The position numbers and the translations under genes were made by a program. A DNA stretch of 64,000 nucleotides from the NCBI GenBank assembly GCA_029255685.2, contig CM055316.2, positions 81,280,861-81,344,860 on the forward strand, in the 5' to 3' direction. Of this stretch, positions 36,372-46,070 are shown piece after piece (position 1 is the stretch's first letter; each line of letters starts with the position of its first letter). The notes under the pieces are model-generated. The model saw nothing but the letters and a program-made list of their open reading frames with translations. It had not been told where the DNA came from and ran no database searches. The DNA is from Silene conica. Its lineage: Eukaryota; Streptophyta; Magnoliopsida; Caryophyllales; Caryophyllaceae.

Positions 36372-38539
36372 ATGGAGGTAGGTAAGGGAGGAGGAGGAGG
36401 AGGACCTACAACAGCAAACAACCGGCCAATACGGGCTTCAGCCCGATACTTCTCGTACGGGCCGAACTCTTCTTCGGCCGTCAACTTTAGTGGGCCCGTC
36501 AGAAAATGGCACAAGATGTGGGTCCCAGTTTCCGTACCCGACCCGGTTACTAAGAAGATCACTCGCGGGTCTAAACCGCAACTTAACAGTAACAAGTCAT
36601 CAAATTCCTCCATTCTGCTATGTAAGTGGACCCCACTTTCTGCCGCCGTCGACGGTAGTGGGGACGGTGGTGGGGACGGTGGTGGTGATGGTGGTGATGG
36701 TGGTCGGTTTGTTTCTCACCGCCGTAAGTTCCGGTATACTCCGGTGAGTGTTTGTTTCCTCTTTTTGATTGTTTATCTCTACCATTTATTTATTTATTTA
36801 TTTTCGTGGCGTGTTTGTTTCGTGTCTCAGGTTTATGTAGTGCCGTAATATTAGCTCCGTCTCAATTATTTGTTTACTTTTTTGTGCTCCGTCTCAATTA
36901 TTTGTTTACTTTTTTGTGCTCCGACTCAATTATTTGTTTACTTTTTGTGCGAGAAGGGGAGAGCTGCGTGAACGACATTTTGAGAAATAAGTTTGATTCC
37001 GACCCAAAATGATAATTTGGTTACAATTTGATTGCAATTTCTCAGGTAAATTGCACCCATTAGCTTAAGTTTTTGGCGGAGATGGTATTCTAAAGCGGTT
37101 TTGAAGTGGTTAAATTTCGGGGATTCTAGGGTTTATACAGAAAGTTAGGGTTTTGTGGGAAACGGTTTGAGTTGAACTGAATGATGTAGTGAAAAGACCG
37201 GCTAGGCGGCTAAACCCTTTTCTTGGTCACAAATTCTTGTGTAAGACGGTTTTCACCTTAGATTTTACGTAAAATGCGCTTCCAAATCTCTTTTCAATTG
37301 GAAAAAATCGATGAAATGAACATGTTTGAACCATCTGTGTTTTATTAGCAAGTATGAATGGATATGGTGAAGTATTTGGCGAAGTTAGGTGTTGAAATTG
37401 GGTGGTCAAATGTTCGTTTGAGACGTATCAGGGATGCGACACACAAGTGGCTAGCTACTGAAGTGTCGAAGAAACATAGCATGTCGATATTGAGTTAACA
37501 GTTCTGTCTTGTAGACTTGTTGTTGCATGTTGCATCCACTTTTCTTTAAATTGCATATATGGCATTACGGGTTTACAGATTGCAGCGGTGAAGGAGCAGA
37601 AGAAGGTAACAGTCAAAAGAATTACCGACCAGGAGTCCGCTGAAAAAAGTCATCTGTCTCAGGAAAGACCAGGAATGGACAGCGATGATAGCTACGGGAT
37701 GTTGGACATCAACAATGACTTGAACGAATCACCTCCGGTATTATTAACATTTGTTGTGAGCATTATTACTTGACGAACTGTACATTACTGCTTACGTCAT
37801 TGGCTTTAGTTCGCCTTGTGTTTTTTCAAGCCTTTCACGGTTTCACCTGCTGGTACACTGAAAGGATTACTTACTCCATAGTATTTTATAGAGAAATTAC
37901 GGTTAGAAATGTCATTGGGGTGGGTGCTGGATATAGGATCTTCCGTACCCGTACCCATCAAGAAAACCTCGTACCCATCCCGCCCCACCAGCCATGGCGG
38001 GTACAAGTTTTCAAAACCATCCCCGCCCCACCTACCCATTAACCTGCTATACCATAAATTTTTTCCGATCTTTTTTCGTACACGTTGGTTTAATCACTAT
38101 TAATTTCTATTTTCAGGAGTTTGTTTATATAGTTTTAGTTATTTACCAAAGAATTTGGTAAAATATTTTATAAAATAGCTATTTTTAACATTACGTTTTA
38201 ATTATAACAAAATAATATTTGTAAAATTATCGTAATAATGGTATTAATTTTTATAATAATTGACGGGTAGGCGGGTATGAGGTGGGTATCACGCAAAAAC
38301 CATCCCCGCCCCACTACCCATGGCGGGTACAATTTTCGTACCCGTCAAAGCTCTACCCGTCCCCACCGCAACTGGGGCGGGTGCAGGGCGGTATCCACTT
38401 GTACCCGCCCCAATGACATCCCTAATTACGGTTTAATCTCATATTCACTTTTTCCGTTGTTAAATTGTCAAATGTGGCCAATTATGTACAGGAAAGCAGC
38501 AAAAGCCGGCCGATATCTCAGTATTCAAGGAGAAACTAA
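36372..38539 (+). CDS. BCL7-like protein, probable SWI/SNF complex subunit
   Basis: Three exons, 36372-36743, 37579-37737 and 38492-38539, give 192 aa. The N-terminus has a Gly tract and RPIRASARYFSYGP. The segment VRKWHKMWVPV (~residues 42-52), then KITRG and LLCKWTPL (~88-95), matches the conserved N-terminal block of animal BCL7 proteins (R-K-W-x-K-x-W-V-x-V ... K-W-x-P). BCL7 proteins are accessory subunits of SWI/SNF chromatin remodellers, and plant homologues have been described. Exon 1 also encodes a GDGGGDGGGDGG low-complexity run; the C-terminus is SRPISQYSRRN. Introns hold a 32 bp repeat and a hAT element. The BCL7 assignment rests on motif recognition by eye. Confidence 0.75.
36855..36950 (+). 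repeat. 32 bp tandem repeat, 3 copies, BCL7-like intron 1
   Basis: CTCCGTCTCAATTATTTGTT begins at 36855, 36887 and 36919, the third with one change (CTCCGACTC). The copies are nearly identical, so the repeat is probably variable in length between individuals. Confidence 0.9.
37904..38424. mobile_element. hAT-type non-autonomous element with GGGGCGGGTAC repeats (BCL7-like intron 2)
   Basis: A 521 bp element with a perfect 8 bp TSD ATTACGGT at 37896-37903 and 38425-38432. Ends are TAGAAATGTCATTGGGG and (reverse complement of the right end) TAGGGATGTCATTGGGG. Subterminal regions carry many copies of GGCGGGTAC/GTACCCATCCCCGCCCC around an AT-rich centre. Confidence 0.92.
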
Positions 38540-38598
38540 CTGAATGACTGATAGGTCAAACTCGGAGAAGGCAAGCAAGACGGGCTTATGCAGAGAGC

Positions 38599-38765
38599 AT
38601 AGAGTAGAGTATGTTGATGGTGAATTAGTAGTCGTAACTCGTAGTGAGTAAAGCATATATGATGTAGGTATCATGAATCTGTGATCGCATAGAGTAGAGT
38701 ACGTTGATGAGTGAATTAGTACTCGTAATTAGTTAAGCATATCGCGTAGGACTGTAGGTATCCTG
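38599..38765 (+). repeat. ~90 bp tandem duplication in the BCL7-like 3' region
   Basis: GCATAGAGTAGAGTATGTTG at 38599 recurs at about 38689, followed in both by GTGAATTAGTA, AAGCATAT and GTAGGTATC. Confidence 0.75.
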
Positions 38766-38995
38766 AATTCTGTAATCCTGTAGCTCAGGCCAGATCTGAA
38801 TTCTGTTGCTTGAAACTTTGTACTAGTTGTATGTTAGCTTTTTCCGAGTATCGGCTCTTGTGAAAAATGTTGCTTCCATTGAACTGATTCCATGGACATC
38901 TGAGACCTGTGCTCGGACGTGGGACTTGGATGCTCTGCGATGCTTTTGACTACTAAATTCGCCATTGATTGATCACCGGTGTTATTAGTGTTATA

Positions 38996-39167
38996 CTCCC
39001 TCCTATTCTATATATTCTTTCCCTTTTATTTTTGCCTCAAAAATAAGGAATATGATTTGGACCACACAAAACACAATGACACACAAATCCTTCCAAAAAG
39101 GAAATAGGGAAGAAAACCCGAATAACCGAATAAGGAAATAGGGAACAATACATAGAATAGGAGGGAG
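38996..39167. mobile_element. Stowaway MITE, copy 1
   Basis: 172 bp with ends CTCCCTCCTATTCTAT and ATAGAATAGGAGGGAG and a TA target duplication on both sides. Confidence 0.85.
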
Positions 39168-39292
39168 TATATGCACAACTCAGAAAAATTTACACAATAA
39201 TTAAATGTTGATCTCTTCAATTTTGAAACTATTGATCTCATTAACACAATTATCAATAGATATGTTTATTTCGATATTTAATATTAATTTGC

Positions 39293-39715
39293 TTATTAAC
39301 TACCGATTACTCAAGTTTACCGTGTTATTAGAGAATATTATAAGTTGCCAATTTGCGATTTGAGTAAAATTACACACATCGTCAAATACCCAAAACCGTA
39401 ATTTTGGACGTCAACAATGATCGGAATGAATCACCTCCGGTATTATTAACATTTGTTAGAAGAATTATAATGACACACGGTACGTTACGGCTTAAGTCAT
39501 CGGCTTTAATTCATCTTGTGTCGAGTCGAGCCTATCACACAGCTCGAACGCTGACGGGATTACTTACTTTACAGTAGTAAGGGTAAAGTTTGATGCATCA
39601 AATGTGGCTAATTAATGTACAGGAAAGCAGCAAGAGCCGACCGTTATCTCAGTATTCAAGAAGAAACTAACTGAATGACGGTTGGCCAAACTCGGAGAAG
39701 GCGAGCATGATTGGA
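39293..39715 (+). pseudogene. Duplicated 3' fragment of the BCL7-like gene (left of the NLR)
   Basis: From about 39405 it repeats the end of exon 2 (GAATCACCTCCGGTATTATT), intron 2, and all of exon 3 through the stop codon (GTACAGGAAAGCAGCAAGAG) and the first 3' UTR bases (AAACTCGGAGAAGGC) of the gene at 36372-38539. The intron copy has no hAT element. The preceding ~110 bp (39293-39400) is not from that gene but is shared with the fragment at 45299-45585. No promoter or exon 1 is present. Confidence 0.85.
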
Positions 39716-40125
39716 TTCAACACCTTAACCTGGAGATGTCTTCTTCTCTCGACCAATCTGGAGTACAATATACGGACCATGGCGTATTACGACACTTACA
39801 ACCGAATTTAGTAACACAAAAAAAAGAGTTGAAAGAGGTCTTAACCTGAGTCGGTCTTGAGCACGGGCTGCTGAAACTTAACACCAGCCAAATGAAATGG
39901 AAAAATCATCAACTAAATCAGGATTGCTCACAGACAAATCTTTGTCACTTCAACATGCCATATTTACAGAGTTACAGAGTTACAGACGCAATAGGAGTTA
40001 GGGACCATCTTTACTTCTTCAAAGGAAAAAAAATACAGAATACAAATAATTGAATGTGTTTAACAGTGGACAAATATCGGGAAGGAAAATTATTACACTG
40101 TAGGATTACTAATCTGTCTGATGAT

Positions 40126-43100
40126 CTAGGCGCGACAAACACGGTATATCATTTTGGAATTCTCCATGACAGAAAGTAGTGGGATATGCTGAATCTTGGG
40201 CCAGTCGTCACCAATTGGGCCAGCACATCTGTAGGTTAGACCCCGACATTCCTCGATCCTGAGTTCATATAACGTAGAGAGCTTACTAAATCCATCAGGC
40301 AGACATCTCAGCTTGGGACATTTGAACAAACGCATATATTCAAGAGACGAGAAGCAACTTATCCATTCGGGCAGTGCTTCCAAATTCTCATTTAGTTCTA
40401 GCTTCAGACTGCGAAGCTTTGTAAGGTGTTGAAACCCATTAGGGAGGTGATGTAGCTTAGGAATGTAATCAATATCCAACGAACGAATACTTTTCAAGGC
40501 TTTCCATGGCATGTCATAGTCGACTTGTCTATTTTTTGAAAGATCTAACTTAAAGCAACGCGTCAGGGTAAAACTTTCCAGAGAATTGAGATATTCCAGC
40601 CCCTCAAAAATTGATTGGAGACTGAAACAATATAAAAAAGTCAAAGAGGCGAGAGAAGGTAGACGCTGAAAGACTTCCTTGAGTATGCAAGTGTTGAGCA
40701 ACTTGGGATCTTTAATAGCCAATGAAGTAATATGAACTAAGCATTCTCGTGGCAAAGAAAACAGGTGTTCAACTTCATCCACGCTCAACGTTTTCAGCTT
40801 TGAACAGTACTCAGATGTGGTGACTGAAGACCCTACATCACCACTCGCTTGGGAGCTTGTTACTTCTGATAGCAAAGTGAGGTGTTTGTTGACAGACCAT
40901 AGTGTTAATTCCTCGACAATAGGACAAAGTGGAAACGTTTCTAGTTCTGGACAAGAAATAATTTCCAATTTTGTAAGTTTGGAGAATGACAGAGATAGAG
41001 GATGATGTTGACTTGATTGATGAGATATATTCACATGATCACTGTAATCTATCGTCTCTATGTCCTCACACCATCCTTTCAACTTAGTTATACCATAGAG
41101 TCTAAGTTCCTGAAGAGATGGAAAAAATGCTTGAGGGGGTGATTGTGATAAATCAATCCCAAGTAGACTCCCTTCCATGTACTCCACTTCTTCATAACAT
41201 CTAACAGACATGCGTTTTAAGAAAGGGAGTCGGCTGAAAGAAGGGACTTCTCGGCAATTATAGAAGAAAGACAGATGGACCTCGACTAGATTTGGAAGAG
41301 TCTTAAAGAAACTATCTCTCATTGCCCAACTTGGGAGCTTTCTACCTTTGTATGAATCTATATCCAACTTCTTCAAGTTTTGGTGTGGTTTCAGACCTTC
41401 TAAAATAGCCTCATCATGGTCCATAGGGCCATAGGCCTTTAATTTCAAAACTAACTCAGTCAGCCTGTGTTTGCTATGTAAGTCTGCTTCTCTTGCTTCG
41501 CTTGCAGGGTCCACTAGAAAATTGAAAAAAGAAATTCCTAACGATCCACTTAAGCTATTAAGTGTCTTCAAGTCCCTTAACTGAGCGGTGGTAGCATTTG
41601 ACTTTAGGGTATTAGAATTTCTACATTTCACTATAAAGATGGTAATTTATGAAGAGAAGTTAATTTTCCGAGGCCAGATGGCATATGGGTCAAAGATTTA
41701 CAATCAAGAGCATTGAGGTTCCTAAGATTAGTAAGTTTTCTAGTATGGATAGGTAATGCTTTAAGCCATTGGCAACCATGGAGAATCAATGTCTGTAAAT
41801 TATAAAGTCTTGTGACTGAATGTGGAAGTTCCTCTATAGGATTCAAGGACAAATTAAGGTACCTTAAGTGAATTAACTTACCAACGGATTTGGGCAGACT
41901 CTTGACCCCACGATCACGCATATCCAACACACGCAAGCATCTGAAGTTTGAAATTAGATGTTGAAGAATAGTTTTGTTGAAATATGATCCAGATCTATTA
42001 TACTCGGGCAAAAGAAAAGTCCTCAAATGCTTCGCCTCGAGCATGTGACTTGGGATCTTCCATGAGCCAGTCTGATAGTAATGATCAAAGGACAAGTGAC
42101 GGATTTTAACATTGATATCTCCGTCCTGTAAGTCTGCCACTTTACTCCGAGACTCTATTCCAGCTACTTCTATGGCCAAATCGTGCATCAAATCATGCAT
42201 TTTGAAACTTGAAATACTTCCCCATTCATCTCTTGTTATATCTTGAAAGAAGCACCTTTGCAGCAATTGCATTAAATACTCGTGACAGTGATCTTCTAAA
42301 CATTGAGTTTTACCAGATGGAACAACAAAGCCCTCCGCCATCCAGAGATCAATCAACATATCCGTTTCAAATTTATAATCCTTAGGAAATAGTGCACAAT
42401 AAGCAAAACAGTTTTTTAACGGAGACAACAAGTGATGATAGCTGAGCTTTAAAATAGCCATAACGTTGTTCTGTTTATCAGGCCAATTCACAAAGCTGGT
42501 ACCCGCAATTGAAATCCACTTCCACTCTTCTTCTCCACGTAGAAGAGTGCCTAAACTTCTAATGGCCAAAGGAACGCCTACACACCTTTTCAAAACCTCT
42601 GCCCCTAATTTCACCAATTGCGGGTGCTTTTGAGATTCTCCAGGCCCAAATGCCATCTTTTCAAATAATGTCCATGCCTTCTCTTTGGAAAGGCCATTTA
42701 ACTCATAAGCCTGAACACTGCCCATGATATCGGCCACCTTTCTTGATCGTGTAGTTACCAATATCTGGCTTCCCTCTCCACCAACCATTAAAAGTGCCTT
42801 TAGATTTAGCCATTCCTCAGGCTTCTCATTCCACACATCGTCTAGAACAAGTAAATATTTCTTTCCCCCAATTTCTTTCCGAAGTTGGCCTTGCAACTGG
42901 TCCATCTCTAAATTCAGAGACGCGCTATTTGCCGCTGACATAATAATCTTCTTTGTGATTTCCTTCACATCAAAGACTTCAGAGACACAAACCCATAACT
43001 TGAGCTCAAAGTTGTTCTCAACGTGTTCATCATTATACAACAGTTGAGCTAAAGCTGTCTTCCCCAAACCCCCGATCCCAACAATAGGGATGACAGCTAG

Positions 43101-43685
43101 TCGCTGCTCCTCCGCAACATGAGAGGCCATCATAATATCTATGATGGCATCTCTATCATCCTCTCTACCAATAACATCATCTACAGCTATGAAAGAGTGA
43201 GTTTGCCCTCTTACTTGCCTACTTAGCCTTTGTTCCTCGCTTTCCTCACGAGGGCGTAGTACCAAGGCAAATTCAGAGCTGTCTTTAACTATGTCATCAA
43301 GCTCTTTCCTAATCTTTTTAATCTTATTCGAAATACTGAAGGCAAAAGCAATTTGGTTGGAGTGGGAAAAGAAACTGAGTACCTCTTTAGATATACTGTC
43401 CCTTCCCATGACTGCTCTTTGCGCTGCCATAGTTGTACACTCATCAAACAAGTCATCTGCAGCGAACACAACAGGTCTAAGCCTGTCAAGCCAACCACGC
43501 ACAGCGTGGCTCTCAACTTGTCTTTCCTCAGCATCCAACATGACATCTTTGATTGTATTTATCGTGTTTTTCAGCTTTTCGACATGGGTTTTAATGCCTC
43601 ATGTCGATGCAACCTCACTTAATGCTCTCGAGCCTAAATTTGTAAGAAGTGACTGAGCAACGTTGAACAATACTCCTTCAGCCAT
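40126..43685 (-). pseudogene. CC-NB-ARC-LRR disease-resistance gene, disrupted
   Basis: The minus-strand ATG at 43683-43685 begins MAEGVLFNVAQSLL, a typical RGA-type CNL start. An in-frame TGA at 43599-43601 replaces codon 29, where relatives usually have Trp (context EVAST-stop-GIKTHVEKL). Then 636 codons are open from 43541: WLDRLRPVVFAADDLFDE (EDVID region), P-loop GIGGLGKTA (~203-211), kinase-2 LLVLDDVW (~278-285), RNBS-B GSQILVTTR, GVPLA (~370), CFAYCALFPKDY and MHD (~496). At 41635-41638 one T appears lost from a T run, shifting frame after KLPS; the LRR domain continues in the next frame (501 codons, to 40126). Conceptual length is ~1185 aa. Intact homologues are intracellular immune receptors. 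Translation could restart at the Met at 43541, but the frameshift would still remove most LRRs. Confidence 0.9.
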
Positions 43686-44596
43686 ACTCTCAATCTCACT
43701 TTTTTTTCTCAGTTCTTTCGAAGGTTGCAGATTTGTGGGTGATCAGATTCAGAAGATAGTTTATACTTACATACACCAATAATTGTTTACTTGGCTTTGA
43801 TTAATGCTGCAACTACCCCCACTTGGTAAACAATGTTTTTTTAAAGACTAACTTCAAATTATTGAAGACCTTGATTAGATTATGTTTGTATCAGCATACA
43901 CTATGCCAGTACACTTAAATTTTTTATTTTATTTTTGTTACGTCTCGTGAGCTCACCGGTATTTTAGGCTTTTAACTTTCACCCATTTTTGTTTAACACC
44001 GTCTTCCGCGTCTTGATTCTAGACAACTCTCACACCCGATTAAAATAAAAGTCAGAATTAAAGAAGGTTACGAGAAGTCTTAACTTAAGATGGTATGGGT
44101 TTGTGGATGCGCAAAATTAACAAACTTAAACAGAATTACACAATCAATTCTCTACTACAAAGTGCAATTTACATCACAAATTAACGAGAAAAGACAAAGA
44201 GAAGATCTAAATTGATTTTCCCCCTAAATTAATTCAAAAGAATCAAGCATGGAACCCTAATACCCAAAATCTTATCTGCAAATTGGTACCACGAATGTTT
44301 CGAAAAGCGAAAGAATATTGTGCAGAAAATTCCATGATTAAAAAAACAAGTTAAATCCATACTACTACTACTAAGTGCAATTCACATCAGAAAGTAACCC
44401 TAATACCTAAAAATGACACTAAATCAATTCAAAAGACGTAAGTATGGAACCCTAATACCCGAAATCGTACCTGAAAATGGTAGTCGGATGACCATATGAT
44501 TATCAATTTGATAATAAATATGATCGGAGACTGAAGAGCAGCGTCAACGGTGGTCCGGGTTGACTGTCTTTGGCGGAATGGTGGTCTTGCTAGAAG
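43686..44596. other. Upstream region of the NLR pseudogene
   Basis: AT-rich sequence with a possible untranslated leader for the NLR; no coding region is recognised. The phrase AGTGCAATTYACATCA occurs twice (near 44160 and 44375) with similar surroundings, a short local duplication. Confidence 0.4.
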
Positions 44597-45065
44597 CTAT
44601 GTAGCACCAAAACGGACACGGACACGACACGGGACACGGCATGCCATGAAATTTAGGACACGGGACACGGCATTTAAATTTAATAAAATATGCATTTTAT
44701 AGTTATAAATTTTTGATTTTATTTTTGTAAAAATATTTGATATTAATTTTAAATAAGTGAATTTAAAACTTGCCCTTGATAATAAATTTATTTTCATTTC
44801 TCATCCGAGTCAATATTCTAATTGATTTCTTTCGATAACGCATTTCTCATCTCAATAACATCATTCACCACAAATGATAACCAAATATCGTGGACACGCG
44901 ACGGACACGGCTCAAATATCATGGACACGCGTCGGACACGTGCCCAAATAAATGTAGAAAGTTAGACACGGCTGTTTAGGTGTTGGACACGTTTCGGCGT
45001 GTGTCCGTGAAGTGTCGGTGTCGGACACGGTACGGCTCATTAGGAGAATTGTCCGTGCTACCTAA
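44597..45065. mobile_element. hAT-type element with GGACACGG repeats
   Basis: A 469 bp element with a perfect 8 bp TSD GCTAGAAG at 44589-44596 and 45066-45073. Ends are CTATGTAGCACCAA and (reverse complement of the right end) TTAGGTAGCACGGA. Both ends are filled with GGACACGG/GACACGCGTCGGACACG motifs around an AT-rich centre. It is not the same family as the CTATGTTAC MITEs, though both use a GACACGG-type motif. Confidence 0.88.
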
Positions 45066-45298
45066 GCTAGAAGTATGTTGAGTTTTTCGATAATGTATTA
45101 CTGATTTTTTTCCTCTTTTTTTTGGTTCTATTAAGTCATCTTTTCATTTTAATTACTCGATAATCTACTTATTTACTTATTAATTTACAATATCATTTTA
45201 ATTAATAATACAAGTAAACCGTCTTTTTATCATTTTAATTAGTCGATAGATATATTTAATCGATTGATATTTAATTATCAAAGACACCAGTACACTTA

Positions 45299-45585
45299 TT
45301 TACTTGCGTATTAACTACCGAGTGCTCAAGTTTACCGTTTCATTACCGAGTACTCAAGTTTACCGTTTCATTAGAGAATATTATTAGTCGCCAATTTGCG
45401 ATTTGAGCAAAATTACACACATCGTCAAATACTCGAAGCCAAAATTTTGGACATTGACAATGATCTGAATGAATCGCCTCCGGTAATATTAACATTCGTT
45501 GCAAGAATTATAATTTAGACACACTGTACGTTACGGCTTAAGTCGTTGGCTCGAATGCTGAAGGGATTAATTGATGTACAGGGAG
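45299..45585 (+). pseudogene. Second duplicated BCL7-like 3' fragment (right of the NLR)
   Basis: It shares with 39293-39715 the leading segment (CAATTTGCGATTTGAG, ATTACACACATCGTCAAATA) and then the exon 2 end (GAATCGCCTCCGGTAATATT) and part of the intron. It stops at the exon 3 acceptor (GATGTACAGG) before any exon 3 sequence. A ~30 bp local repeat (CGAGTGCTCAAGTTTACCGT and CGAGTACTCAAGTTTACCGT) is at its left edge. Confidence 0.8.
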
Positions 45586-46006
45586 TATTAAGAATACTGA
45601 TACGACTAATCAATGGTTTCACGACCACGCTATTGTTAATGAGGAAAAAAAGCGTAATATTGAAGCAGTACAGGATACGGAATAAATAAAGTGATCACAA
45701 GCTTCAGACGTAGTTCAGCAACGGCAATGTCCAAATCTCGACTCATCAACTCAATTGTTTTCCAACAAAATTTGCGTATATTACTAAGCAATCTGCCCGG
45801 CTGATGGTCGTTCAGGAAAACATGCAACATCATAGTAACCGATAAGAACAAGTCTAGACTTTAGACATTATTCGACACTCAATTTTATAAAAAAGAAAGA
45901 CATCTAATATGTCCAAGACTAAAACCGTTCAAAGCTAGAATCTAGCGAGTATGGAAAAAGGGACCATATTGATTAATCACAAAGATTAGGGGCGAAATTC
46001 GAGTTA

Positions 46007-46043
46007 AGATTCTCTGTCCCACAAATTGTGGGACAGAGAATCT
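46007..46043. repeat. Perfect 18 bp inverted repeat just past the Mge1 copy 1 stop codon
   Basis: AGATTCTCTGTCCCACAA (46007-46024), one A, then the exact reverse complement (46026-46043). The arms extend imperfectly outward (AAATTCGAG against CTCTCGCGGAATTT). It lies 28 bp beyond the stop codon, so it should be in the 3' UTR of the minus-strand transcript. Confidence 0.9.
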
Positions 46044-46070
46044 GCTCTCGCGGAATTTTTCATCTAGGCT

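Noticed and set aside
36372..36743. BCL7-like exon 1 as an AT-hook or glycine-rich RNA-binding protein because of its Gly/Asp tract
   Set aside because: The Gly run is low complexity and lacks RGG or RNP motifs; the RKWxKxWVxV and KWTP block fits BCL7 better.
40126..41631. The LRR part as a separate 501 aa gene
   Set aside because: It has no ATG at its start (the first codon is GTG) and continues the NLR exactly across a one-base frameshift, so it is the C-terminal half of the same broken gene.
43060..43095. Possible miR482/2118 target at the NLR P-loop codons
   Set aside because: About eight mismatches to the usual target consensus (from memory) are too many to support it.
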